Shown here piece after piece: positions 37,516-45,203 of a stretch of DNA of 64,000 bases (position 1 is the first letter of the stretch; the number at the start of each line of letters is the position of its first letter). Below the pieces are notes generated by a model. That model saw nothing but the letters and a program-made list of their open reading frames with translations, was not told the DNA's origin and searched no databases. A program made the translations under genes and the position numbers. This DNA comes from Gemmatimonadota bacterium (lineage in GTDB: Bacteria; Gemmatimonadota; Gemmatimonadetes; Gemmatimonadales; GWC2-71-9), in contig QHUK01000014.1 of NCBI GenBank assembly GCA_003222085.1, forward strand, positions 1 to 64,000. The letters are read 5' to 3'.

Positions 37516-38792
37516 CTGCCTTTCACACTGGCGTACACCAGCCGCTGAAACTGGGCGTCCAGCGACCACGCGGGCGGGAGGTACTGGGTCCAGACCATCG
37601 CGACCAGATCGGTCTGGGGATCGACCCAGAAAAACGTCGTCGCGCCCCCCGCCCAGCGGAGCGTACCTGGTGATCCGGGGACCATGGTGTCCGAATCCAC
37701 CCGCACGGCACCTCCGTACCCGAAGCCGTTTTTTCCTGGGGGCCAGTCGGGGGCGACCGTGATCGGCGTGAGCCCGGGCGGCAGGTGGTCCCGCATCATC
37801 ATGGCCACGGTTTCGCGCTTGAGGACCCGATGTCCGTCCAGCTCGCCGCCCTTCAACAGCATCTGGGCGAATCGGAGGTAGTCGCTCGCGGTCGATAGCA
37901 ACCCGCCTCCCCCGGAGAGCATTTTGCCCTCAGAGGTATACTCCGGTGCGATCAAGGGCGCAGACGCCTGCAGTTTTCCATCGGGGCCGCGCGTGTAAAG
38001 TGTGGCCAGATGACCTTCCATCCCGGGCGTGAGGTGGAAGGCGGTCATCGACATCCCAAGAGGCCGGAAGAGGGCGCTATCGAGGTAGCGATCGAACGTC
38101 ATGCCTGACACCACTTCAACGATGCGGGCGAGGACATCGATGGAATAGCCGTAGTTCCATCGGGACCCTGGGGAGAATGCCAACGGGAGGTGCGCCAGGC
38201 TGTCGGACAGCTGGGCGAGAGTCCAGTGGGGGTTGTTGAGGCCCGCGCGGCGATAGATCGAATCGGCGGGCGTGTTGCCGATAAAGCCGTAGGTCAGCCC
38301 CGAGGTGTGCGTGAGCAGGTCGGCGATGGTCACGGGCCGCTCGGGATCGCGCAGCACCGGCGTCGCGGCCCCACCGCCGGCGTAGACCTTCACCCCGGCG
38401 AAAGCGGGAATGTATTTCGAGACCGGGTCGTCGAGGCGCAGCTTCTTACGCTCGTACAGCTGCATGACGGCCGTGCTCGTGATCGGCTTGGTCAGGGAGT
38501 AGATCCGAAACACCGCGTCCGGGCTCATGGCGTGCTGGTGCTCCGCATCCATCCAGCCCACGGAGGACAGGTACGCCAGCTTGCCGTGCCGAGCGACTAC
38601 GGTGAGGAGGCCGGGAAATTGTCCGGAGTCCACATACGATTGCAGCGTTGTTGTGATGCGCTCAAGTGCGGTGGCCGAGAGGCCGACCTCCTCGGGACGG
38701 GCGCGGGGGAGGCCCTGTGCAATGACGGATTCCGTCAGGAGACAGCACGACACGAGCGTGGAGAGGGCTCTGACCGTCGGCTGAGGAGTCAT
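37512..38792 (-). CDS. Beta-lactamase-like serine hydrolase (class C/EstB type)
   Basis: A 426-residue exported enzyme with a signal peptide (VRALSTLVSCCLLTESVIAQ). The SxxK motif is SLTK (S99, K102), the YxS/N motif is WNYGYS, and a C-terminal HxG-equivalent GG(A/T)T appears at WAGGATTFFW. Such proteins act as esterases, D-peptidases or beta-lactamases; which one is not visible. The start ATG 38792 lies 22 nt downstream of tRNA-Gln on the same strand, so both may share one transcript. It is the first of the three coupled hydrolase genes. Confidence 0.88.
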   Translation of the reverse strand: MTPQPTVRALSTLVSCCLLTESVIAQGLPRARPEEVGLSATALERITTTLQSYVDSGQFPGLLTVVARHGKLAYLSSVGWMDAEHQHAMSPDAVFRIYSLTKPITSTAVMQLYERKKLRLDDPVSKYIPAFAGVKVYAGGGAATPVLRDPERPVTIADLLTHTSGLTYGFIGNTPADSIYRRAGLNNPHWTLAQLSDSLAHLPLAFSPGSRWNYGYSIDVLARIVEVVSGMTFDRYLDSALFRPLGMSMTAFHLTPGMEGHLATLYTRGPDGKLQASAPLIAPEYTSEGKMLSGGGGLLSTASDYLRFAQMLLKGGELDGHRVLKRETVAMMMRDHLPPGLTPITVAPDWPPGKNGFGYGGAVRVDSDTMVPGSPGTLRWAGGATTFFWVDPQTDLVAMVWTQYLPPAWSLDAQFQRLVYASVKGR

Positions 38793-38814
38793 CGGCCTTG
38801 CGCGTGAAGGGGAT

Positions 38815-38884
38815 TGGCCCCGGTGGATTCGAACCACCATACCCAGATCCAAAGTCTGGTGTCCTGCCGTTGGACGAGGGGCCA
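38815..38884 (-). tRNA. tRNA-Gln(UUG)
   Basis: A 70-nt cloverleaf: acceptor TGGCCCC/GGGGCCA, D-arm GTCC/GGAC, anticodon stem CCAGA/TCTGG with loop CTTTGGA (anticodon UUG), T-arm GGTGG-TTCGAAT-CCACC. No CCA is encoded. Its 5' half (38851-38884) is duplicated at 40034-40070. Confidence 0.93.
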
Positions 38885-38887
38885 GCG
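38851..38887. repeat. Left 37-bp direct repeat (candidate att site, tRNA-Gln 5' half)
   Basis: AAAGTCTGG...GCCAGCG, identical to 40034-40070. It spans the anticodon loop, D-arm and 5' acceptor strand of tRNA-Gln plus three flanking bases. Confidence 0.8.
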
Positions 38888-38936
38888 ATGTCGCAGGGTC
38901 CTAACTTAGCGACTCGCTCGACGGCGCGGCACCCGT

Positions 38937-38958
38937 CAACTATGCCGCAACTATGCCG
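38937..38958. repeat. Tandem 11-bp repeat CAACTATGCCG
   Basis: Two perfect adjacent copies, about 50 bp from the tRNA-Gln end, at the left edge of the small island. A recombinase or regulator site is possible. The rest of 38885-39074 shows no gene. Confidence 0.55.
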
Positions 38959-39074
38959 TTCACGTTGATCCTCGTCGGCGTCTCGACCGGCGGCCGAAGT
39001 CGTTTGACGCGATAGCGCTCAGGGTGTAGATAAACCAAGGGGCTGCCCATGGGAGGCCTAACATCTCGGCGCCG

Positions 39075-39716
39075 ATGTCGCGTTTGCTGGACCTTCGCCT
39101 CCGCTGGCACGTGTTCCGGTGTCGGCGGCAGAGCGACACGTCTTCCCGTTTCCTGCTCCAACTCGCTCGCTGGGTCGCGAGCACTCCGCGCGCGCCGGAC
39201 GCGCCACCCTTGCTCGAGATCGGGACGCGGAGCGGAGGTTCGGCACTCCTGATGCTTCGAGTGCTGGAGATGATGTACCGAGGCGAAGGCCGTCCACCCA
39301 CGGTCTTGACTGTGGACCCTTATGGGGCCCGCCCGATCGAGGGGGCCTCCTTCGTCTATGACGAACGGTTCTACCGAGCGATGAAGCGCAACCTCGCTGG
39401 GTTCGCGAACCACGTCCACTACATGATGGATTCCGAGCTATTTCTACGTGAGCTGGACAACCTCTACGTCTGGGGCGACGGAGCGAAGCGGCCGCTCAAT
39501 CGGTTCACCCTTGTTTACTTAGACGGCAGTCACGATCCGGAGATCGTGTGGTTTGAGATCGAGCGACTGCTTCCCCGTGTGATCCCTGGTGGGTTTCTCA
39601 TTGTGGACGACACGGACTGGTTTGGGGGCGAGACACGTCGCCGGCTCGAAGCCGCCGCCCCCCAGTTCGACGTGCAAGTGAGTCACCACGGCAAGCAGAC
39701 CCTGGTGGAGGTCTAG
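39075..39716 (+). CDS. Class I SAM-dependent methyltransferase
   Basis: A 213-residue protein of the Methyltransf_24 type: motif I LLEIGTRSGGSALLML, acidic residue TVDPYG, and FTLVYLDGSHDPEIVWFEIERLLPRVIPGGFLIVDDTDW. This arrangement occurs in O-methyltransferases acting on sugars, antibiotics or small molecules. It is the only intact gene inside the region bounded by the tRNA-Gln duplication, so it looks like cargo. Substrate unknown. ATG 39075 is the likely start; no strong Shine-Dalgarno is seen. Confidence 0.8.
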   Translation: MSRLLDLRLRWHVFRCRRQSDTSSRFLLQLARWVASTPRAPDAPPLLEIGTRSGGSALLMLRVLEMMYRGEGRPPTVLTVDPYGARPIEGASFVYDERFYRAMKRNLAGFANHVHYMMDSELFLRELDNLYVWGDGAKRPLNRFTLVYLDGSHDPEIVWFEIERLLPRVIPGGFLIVDDTDWFGGETRRRLEAAAPQFDVQVSHHGKQTLVEV

Positions 39717-39840
39717 CGCTGCGCCGCCGCGGCCGAGCCCAAGCCTTCGTCCGTCCTCCCGAGTGCGGTCGTCCTGACCGTTAGGGGATTGGCCCCCAAT
39801 TGGGCCGACGCGTCGACTCGTACTCGGCCCCTCGTGCGGA

Positions 39841-40032
39841 TCATGGATCCGGCAGTTGGCCACCCCAGTACCAGCTCCCAATTGCATCCTGCCAGGTCAC
39901 ATAAGGGAGTCCGTTGCTCGCGCCCAGGCCGATCACTTGCAGGTAGCTGCTATTGCCGCTACCGGTCGCGACAGCGCTGAATGGAACGCCGGGATCGGGC
40001 AGTTGGCCGGCCCAGTGCCAGGGTGCGTTTCC
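39841..40032 (-). pseudogene. Remnant of a tandem-repeat beta-propeller lectin-like protein
   Basis: The minus-strand reading gives WHWAGQLPDPGVPFSAVATGS..., LQVIGLGASNGLPYVTWQD, then WYWGGQLPDP and a stop. The first and last segments are the same motif, spaced about 49 residues apart, as in tectonin- or PLL-type lectin propellers. Only one full repeat and a second partial one survive. The 5' end runs directly into the duplicated tRNA-Gln fragment, so the 82-aa track ORF is a chimera without a real start. Confidence 0.65.
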
Positions 40033-40033
40033 A

Positions 40034-40070
40034 AAAGTCTGGTGTCCTGCCGTTGGACGAGGGGCCAGCG
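40034..40070. repeat. Right 37-bp direct repeat (tRNA-Gln 5' half fragment)
   Basis: Identical to 38851-38887. Beyond the repeat it has CCAAAA where the tRNA has CCAAA, and the 3' half of the tRNA is missing, so it is not a functional tRNA. It lies in the same orientation as the tRNA gene, 1183 bp away. Confidence 0.8.
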
Positions 40071-40263
40071 CGACGGCAAGAATCTGCATTGCGACCCCGT
40101 AAGACGTGGAAGCTCAGGATGCTGCGCTCCTACACGACGTCTCGGGTCAGGCGTTCTCGCCGGCCCTAACCTCCCCAGGGCCGACGTTGCGGCCGCACCA
40201 CAGTTGCGCTCACCAAACTGGAGTTGTACGGTAGTGTCGAACACCACCCGAGGAGGTGGGGCC

Positions 40264-40320
40264 GTGAATCAACAAGACGGCCACAAGCGAAGCGGTGCTC
40301 TCGCTCGCCTCGGCGAGTGA
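40264..40320 (+). CDS. Eighteen-codon mini-ORF with strong ribosome binding site
   Basis: GTG start, product VNQQDGHKRSGALARLGE, then TGA. It is preceded by GAGGAGGTGGGGCC, an unusually strong Shine-Dalgarno that also forms the 3' side of a CCACC/GGTGG hairpin. A rho-independent terminator starts 8 nt after the stop. This looks like a leader peptide or a tiny gene in its own transcript. No candidate downstream gene is on this strand, which argues against simple attenuation. Confidence 0.5.
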   Translation: MNQQDGHKRSGALARLGE

Positions 40321-40327
40321 GCGCCAA

Positions 40328-40364
40328 GCCCCCGAGGGTCGGCTAGGGCCTCTCGGGGGCTTTT
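40328..40364 (+). terminator. Rho-independent terminator
   Basis: GCCCCCGAG (40328-40336) pairs with CTCGGGGGC (40352-40360), with further pairing inside, followed by TTTTGCTTG. It closes the mini-ORF unit and faces the end of the DUF922 gene, so it may serve both strands. Confidence 0.8.
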
Positions 40365-40381
40365 GCTTGTCGGGGCGTCGT

Positions 40382-41011
40382 TCACGGCTCGAGCTCCACC
40401 CCCTGCGTCTGGCCGTGCTTGGTCTGCAGGTCGTACGCCCGATTCCGCGCGCGGCCATCCGCCACGATCCGCTCCGCCAGGCGCGTGGCCTCGTTCGCGA
40501 GGCCTTCACACGAGGTCCCGCGGAGCGGCGTCAGGGCGGTCATGAGCTCGCGCGCATTCCGCTCGGCGATCGTCCGGTGCCCCCCCTCGTGCACCCTCAC
40601 GTTCCGGAGGTAGGTCCGCCATGAGTCTTTCAGCCGTGCGGTCGCAGTCGCGGGAGGAGTCCAGCGCGGCAGGGTGACGGACACGTTGAGCGTAACCCGC
40701 ACGTCCTTCAGCGCGCAGCTGTCCCCTCGCTGCGCCGTGCCGTAGGCCCACTCGAGGCTCCAGACGGTCAGGGCGTCGTGCGAGGTGCCGCTCTCGTCCT
40801 TGGGGCCGAGCCGGCGGATCTGGTCCCGCAGCGCTCCGGCGCTCGATCCGTCGATATCGTAATATTGCTCGCGAGCCGTGATCGACGTGCGCAGCGCCGC
40901 GCGAGCGAGCGCAGCGGAATCGGCGGCCGGTGTGGGTGCAGACGCCATCTCGGGGGACGAGGACGCGCACGCACCGGTGAGCATCAGCGCCGCGAGTATC
41001 GGTGGTCGCAT
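40382..41011 (-). CDS. DUF922-family putative zinc-dependent lipoprotein
   Basis: A 209-residue protein with a lipobox (LAALMLTGAC). The core has YYDIDGSSAGALRDQIRRLGP and, near residue 150, VHEGGHRTIAERNA, an HExxH-type zinc site in the context typical of DUF922. These are putative secreted metalloproteases. ATG 41011 lies 8 nt after the DUF6494 stop. Confidence 0.85.
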   Translation of the reverse strand: MRPPILAALMLTGACASSSPEMASAPTPAADSAALARAALRTSITAREQYYDIDGSSAGALRDQIRRLGPKDESGTSHDALTVWSLEWAYGTAQRGDSCALKDVRVTLNVSVTLPRWTPPATATARLKDSWRTYLRNVRVHEGGHRTIAERNARELMTALTPLRGTSCEGLANEATRLAERIVADGRARNRAYDLQTKHGQTQGVELEP

Positions 41012-41019
41012 GGCGGCGC

Positions 41020-41226
41020 TTACGCCAACGTGATGTCCTGCTCGATCACCAGATTCGTCGGCAACCCCTGGATCTCGAGCCGGGCTCGCGCCTTGAGGGT
41101 CTCGGTGCCCTTGAGCTTGCCGGCGCTCAACGCCGCGTCCACGCTCTTCTCGATCTCGCGCTGCGCGGTCACGCCGAAGTGCTTGAGGAACTTGCGGACG
41201 GACAGATTGAACGCTTGCTCGTTCAT
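41020..41226 (-). CDS. DUF6494 family small protein
   Basis: Sixty-eight residues: MNEQAFNLSVRKFLKHFGVTAQREIEK, then GKLKGTETLKARARLEI. This pattern matches the DUF6494 family as I recall it. The ATG overlaps the stop of the EF-Tu-domain-like gene. Function unknown; the coupling suggests the two small proteins act together. Confidence 0.75.
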   Translation of the reverse strand: MNEQAFNLSVRKFLKHFGVTAQREIEKSVDAALSAGKLKGTETLKARARLEIQGLPTNLVIEQDITLA

Positions 41227-41480
41227 GGGGTCACCTTGAAGACTTGATCGTGCTGGCGGGTGCGGTCAGTGACCTGGATGGCGACCTCGTCGCCGGCCTT
41301 CGCTTGCGGGACCTTCTGATGGTTCACTTCCATCGAGGTGATCTGCTCCGTGAATTCGGTCGTGTGGCCGTGGAAGCGGATGCGGTCGCCGACCGCCAGC
41401 GTGCCCTCGGTCACGCGCACGACGGCCACGCTCGGCCCCTTGAAGTAGTGCACCACCGTCCCGATGAGTTGTTCGGGCAT
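41223..41480 (-). CDS. Translation-factor domain 2-like small protein
   Basis: An 85-residue free-standing beta-barrel resembling domain 2 of EF-Tu/IF2 (PEQLIGTVVHYFKGPSVAVVRVTEGTLAVGDRIRFHGHTTEFTEQITSMEVNHQKV ... GDEVAIQV). It has no GTPase domain. ATG 41480 is preceded by GGGGGAGGT, a strong Shine-Dalgarno. Similar stand-alone proteins also occur near peptidase U32 genes; none is visible here. It may bind tRNA or RNA, which is inference. Confidence 0.8.
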   Translation of the reverse strand: MPEQLIGTVVHYFKGPSVAVVRVTEGTLAVGDRIRFHGHTTEFTEQITSMEVNHQKVPQAKAGDEVAIQVTDRTRQHDQVFKVTP

Positions 41481-41518
41481 CGCGACCTCCCCCAGAAAAG
41501 AAGCGGTCTCCTCGCTCG

Positions 41519-42430
41519 CTAGGGAAGGGGCTCCGGGCCTGGCGCTGCCGCCGCCCTGGTGGTCGTCTTGATCAGGCGCTGGTGCCGCTCGCCCAGCAGC
41601 ATGGCCGCCTCGTCCCGCAGCGCCGCGGTCGCGTAAATCGCGGCCACGGCGCTCCCCGAGCCGCAGAGCCGCACCCAGTACGGATGCGTTCCCGCCAGTC
41701 GCTCGTACAACGCGCGCAGCGGCGGATGCTTCCCGAAGACGGGGATTTCGAAGTCGTTTCCACCGAGTCGCCCGATGCTGCCCCACCCGGTGAACGCATC
41801 CGGGTCGAGCAGCAGCGGACCGCGCGGCGCGGGTTGCGGGTGCATGTCGTCCCACCAGCGGTACGCGTCGGGGGTGGCGACGGCGACTGGCGGGAGCGCC
41901 AGGGCGACGAGGACGGGCGCAGTCGGCGGGGCGGGAACCCGGAACAGCCGCTCGCCCCGGCCCCACCCCAGCGCCGCCGGCGCGCCGCTCGCGAAGAACG
42001 CGACATCGGCGCCGAGCCGCGTGGCTAAGTGGAGCAGCTCGTGGCGGGGGACCGCGTTGCCGGCGAGCGCGTTCACCGCGTGCAGCGCGGCCGCCGCGTC
42101 GCTCGATCCACCGCCGAGGCCCGAGCGCACGGGAATTCGCTTGGTCAGCTCGAGCGCGACGCCGAACTTGTGCCCGGTCGCCTCCAGGACGGCGCGCGCG
42201 GCGCGCACGGCGAGGTTCTGCTCCGGCGGGCCCAGGTCGTCGGGGCCGTGCACGGTGAGCTCGACTCCGCTCGTCGTGCGCGTCACCACCAGCTCGTCCG
42301 CCTGCTCGAGCAAGGCGAACGCGGTCTCGATCTGGTGATAGCCCGCCGGCGCTTCGCGCGCGAGAATGCGCAGCAGGAGATTGAGTTTGGCGTGCGCCGC
42401 GATGCGGACCCGCTCAGCGGAAGCCGCCAC
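41519..42430 (-). CDS. ispE: 4-diphosphocytidyl-2-C-methyl-D-erythritol kinase
   Basis: GHMP kinase of the MEP isoprenoid pathway, 303 residues. Visible motifs: AHAKLNLLLRILAREAPAGYHQIET, the ATP loop PVRSGLGGGSSDAAAAL, the NDFE segment and LCGSGSAVAAIY near the C-terminus. GTG 42430 is the start. It is 3 nt from the upstream flippase-like gene. Confidence 0.95.
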   Translation of the reverse strand: MAASAERVRIAAHAKLNLLLRILAREAPAGYHQIETAFALLEQADELVVTRTTSGVELTVHGPDDLGPPEQNLAVRAARAVLEATGHKFGVALELTKRIPVRSGLGGGSSDAAAALHAVNALAGNAVPRHELLHLATRLGADVAFFASGAPAALGWGRGERLFRVPAPPTAPVLVALALPPVAVATPDAYRWWDDMHPQPAPRGPLLLDPDAFTGWGSIGRLGGNDFEIPVFGKHPPLRALYERLAGTHPYWVRLCGSGSAVAAIYATAALRDEAAMLLGERHQRLIKTTTRAAAAPGPEPLP

Positions 42431-42433
42431 GGA

Positions 42434-43426
42434 TCAATCTTCCGCCGCGGCCGCGCTGCGCAGCTCGGCGAGGTGCAGCCGCATCCGCGAGAGCGAGGCG
42501 AGTCCGAGCAGGGTGATCGGAAAGAAGGTGCCGATGTGGTAGGCCACCGCGTAGCTCACCGCCCGGGTCGCATCCACGCCGTAGATCGCGAGCGTGCCGC
42601 GCGTCGCCGCCTCGAACACGCCGACGAACCCCGGGGAGGACGGCAACGCGACCCCGAACCCGATCACCCCCTGCAACAGGAAGGCACCCTCGGCCGGCAC
42701 TCCCAGCCCGAAGGCGCGGAAGCACACGGCGAACGATGCGGCGTTCACGAGCCACAGCAGGAGCGACCATGCGACCACGCCGAGGAAGCGGCCCGGGCGC
42801 TTCAGGACGTCGAGCCCCGCCACGAGCCCCTCGGCCAGGTGGGTGACGCGATCGGCGAGCCGCGCCGGAAGCACCGCGTGCGCCACGCGGCCGAGCAACG
42901 CAATCCATGCGGCCGGACGGTGGACCACGAGCAGCGCCAGGAGCAGGATTCCCGCGAACATCGCGGCGCCCGCGGTCGCCAGGCCCGCGAGCCGCACCCC
43001 GCCGATCATCGCGTCGCGCGGGAATGAGGGGACGACGAGGGCCACCGTGAACAGTCCGACCAGCAACAACCCGTCGAACACCCGTTCCACCGCGATCGAA
43101 GCGAGGGCGGTGGTGAACCGCACCGGGAGCGCCTGGCGCGCCGCATACGCGCGCGCGAGCTCGCCGGCCCGCACCGGGAGCAGATTGTTGGCCATGAATC
43201 CGATCGCCGTGGCGTGCCACAGCGAGCCGAGCGGCAGCGGGCTGCCGCCCGTACCGCGTAGGATCAGCCGCCACCGGATGGCTCGCAACGGGAAGGTGCA
43301 CGTGGCGAGCGCGATCGTCTCCAGCATGAGCCAGGGGTTGGCACGGCGCAGGTGATCGATCAGCGCGCGGGCATCTACGCCGTGCAGCGCCCAGGCGAGG
43401 AGCCCGAGGGTGACCACGAGCCCCAC
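42434..43426 (-). CDS. Lysylphosphatidylglycerol synthase TM-region/UPF0104 flippase-like protein
   Basis: A 330-residue protein with about eight membrane segments and motifs of the LPG_synthase_TM family: RRANPWLMLETIALATCTFPLRAIRWRLIL, NNLLPVRAGELARAYAARQ, ALASIAVERVFDGLLL, and ALPSSPGFVGVFEAA. The family includes lipid flippases and hopanoid- or glycolipid-associated proteins. The frame is open through the Hpt gene, so the start is unsure; GTG 43426 gives a membrane segment right at the N-terminus, and there may be a start overlapping the previous gene. Confidence 0.82.
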   Translation of the reverse strand: MGLVVTLGLLAWALHGVDARALIDHLRRANPWLMLETIALATCTFPLRAIRWRLILRGTGGSPLPLGSLWHATAIGFMANNLLPVRAGELARAYAARQALPVRFTTALASIAVERVFDGLLLVGLFTVALVVPSFPRDAMIGGVRLAGLATAGAAMFAGILLLALLVVHRPAAWIALLGRVAHAVLPARLADRVTHLAEGLVAGLDVLKRPGRFLGVVAWSLLLWLVNAASFAVCFRAFGLGVPAEGAFLLQGVIGFGVALPSSPGFVGVFEAATRGTLAIYGVDATRAVSYAVAYHIGTFFPITLLGLASLSRMRLHLAELRSAAAAED

Positions 43427-43463
43427 GAGCCACGCCTGTCTCCAGCGCGAGGCCGAGGCGCGC

Positions 43464-45191
43464 CTAGGGGCTGGGCTCGAGGGCGAGGGCAACGAGATCG
43501 CAGACTTCTTCGACGAGCTCGCGGAGCGCCTCGCCTGAGGTCTGCTTGGCCGCCGCGCGCAGCTCCTGGGCCCGGCTGAGCGCGCGCTCGCCTCGGTACA
43601 ACAGGGCCCGCACGTCCACGGCCGACGGCGCGGGAGCCGGGAGCCCTGACGGAGTCCCAGACGGTCCCGGGGGGCCGGGAGCAGGGGCGACTGGTGCGCT
43701 CTGGGCGCCGCCAACGAGCTCCGCGAGCGACGCCGCCCCGATCCCTCCCTCCGCCAGCCGCTGGTACGCGGCCCAAGACCCGACGAGGTCGGGCGTTTCG
43801 GATATCACCGGCTCGACGCGAGGCGCGGGGGCGGGGGCGGGGGCGGGGGGGGGAGCGGCTCTCTCTACGGGAACCACCGGTGCCGCGCGCGGCGGCGGTG
43901 GCGGCGCGGGACGCGGGCCGGGAGAGAGCGGGGGAGCAGCCGCAGGAGCGCCCGGCTGGATGCCGCGGAGGGCCGCGGTGAGGGCGTCGAGCTCGGTCGC
44001 GAGCGCTTCTTCGTCGCCCGTGCTCGAGCGGGCGAGCAGGTCGCCCGCGCGCCGCAGCTCGGCGGCGAACGCGGCCGGGCTGCTCACGGCGATCCCCGAC
44101 GCCACCGCTTCGCGCGCGGCCGCGGCGAAATGAGCCGCGCGGTCGGCGAGCACGCCGCCGCCCGCGTTCGCGAGCGCCCGGAACGTGCTGCCGAGCGTGT
44201 GGGCTCGCAGCTCCCGCTGGGTGGCGGACGGCGCGCGCTCGAGCGAGTCGGCCGCCTGGCGGAGGTGCTCACCATGGCTCACGAGCTCCAGCTTGCCGAG
44301 CGTGGACGGACGCGCCGCGGGGACGCCGCGCTGTACGATGTGAGGACCGGAGTCGCTGTAATAGAGGGAGCCAATCGAGACGGCGTCCGGCTCGCTTTCC
44401 ATGAACTTCACCAGCAGGCCGGCGAACTGCCGGAAGTCGGCTCCGTCGGGGTCGGGTCGACCGCGCTCGGCGACTTCGCGGGCGGCGCGCGCGATCGCGC
44501 TCCCGGCGACCTGGAACAGCTCGCCCACGTTGGCCGGGGGCTCGAGTCCGGAGCCCGACAGCTCGCCGATAGCGCGCTCGATGCCCTCCAGGAGGTCCGG
44601 GAGCGGCGGCAGGTCGGTGAGCGCGGCGAGCCCGCGCAACGGCTGGAGCGCGCGCACGACGTGCTGGAGCGGATCGTGCGCCAGCGGATTGGCCCGCAGC
44701 GCCTGCGCCGCGCGCTCCAGCGCGCCCGCGATCGCCGCGCCCTCGCGCGCCACGAACGCCCGCGCGCCCGCATCGAGCCCCAGGGCCTCCACCGCGCGGA
44801 TCTGGGCCGACGGACGGCCCGCGAGCTGCTCGAGCTGCTGGGCCAGCGCCTCGGCCTTCGCGGTGTCGGCTTCGGTCCAGCTACCCGCCCGGCGCACGAA
44901 GATCTTCAAGTCGTCCACGCCGCGGAGGGCGAGCTGTTGCGTTTGGGGATCCCAGGCGCGCCGTCCTTCGCGCACCGCGCGCGCCACGGCCTCGAGCCCG
45001 GCGGCGGTGCGCGCGATCGCGGGCTGGCTCGCCATGAGGGCGCTGCCGCGCAGCGCCCGAGCGAGCCGCACGATCTCGTCGGCGCTGGGGCTCGAGCCCT
45101 TGGCCAGCAGGCCGTCGAGCCGCTCGAGATACTCCCCCGCCTCGAGGGCGAAGAAGTCGGACATCCCGAGGGGCTTCTGGGACTCGGTCAT
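43464..45191 (-). CDS. Hpt-like scaffold protein with substituted phospho-acceptor
   Basis: A 575-residue, mostly helical cytosolic protein. Residues 10-110 resemble a histidine phosphotransfer domain (FALEAGEYLERLDGLL ... VRLARALRGSALMAS), but the position of the usual HxLKGS histidine is Arg45 (RALRGS), so it cannot accept phosphate there. A second helical region follows (residues 130-260), then HGEHLRQAADSLE... to about 400, a long Pro/Ala linker (PGAPAAAPPLSPGPRPAPPPPPRAA), and a C-terminal helical bundle. It may act as a signalling scaffold. It is the first gene before the flippase-like and ispE genes. Confidence 0.6.
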   Translation of the reverse strand: MTESQKPLGMSDFFALEAGEYLERLDGLLAKGSSPSADEIVRLARALRGSALMASQPAIARTAAGLEAVARAVREGRRAWDPQTQQLALRGVDDLKIFVRRAGSWTEADTAKAEALAQQLEQLAGRPSAQIRAVEALGLDAGARAFVAREGAAIAGALERAAQALRANPLAHDPLQHVVRALQPLRGLAALTDLPPLPDLLEGIERAIGELSGSGLEPPANVGELFQVAGSAIARAAREVAERGRPDPDGADFRQFAGLLVKFMESEPDAVSIGSLYYSDSGPHIVQRGVPAARPSTLGKLELVSHGEHLRQAADSLERAPSATQRELRAHTLGSTFRALANAGGGVLADRAAHFAAAAREAVASGIAVSSPAAFAAELRRAGDLLARSSTGDEEALATELDALTAALRGIQPGAPAAAPPLSPGPRPAPPPPPRAAPVVPVERAAPPPAPAPAPAPRVEPVISETPDLVGSWAAYQRLAEGGIGAASLAELVGGAQSAPVAPAPGPPGPSGTPSGLPAPAPSAVDVRALLYRGERALSRAQELRAAAKQTSGEALRELVEEVCDLVALALEPSP

Positions 45192-45203
45192 AGGGCTACC
45201 AAG

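Noticed and set aside
38885-38940. Promoter for tRNA-Gln (TTGACG with TAAGTT)
   Set aside because: The spacing is about 25 bp, too long for a standard sigma70 promoter.
40034-40070. Second tRNA-Gln gene
   Set aside because: Only the 5' half is present, the anticodon loop has an extra A, and no T-arm or 3' acceptor strand follows.
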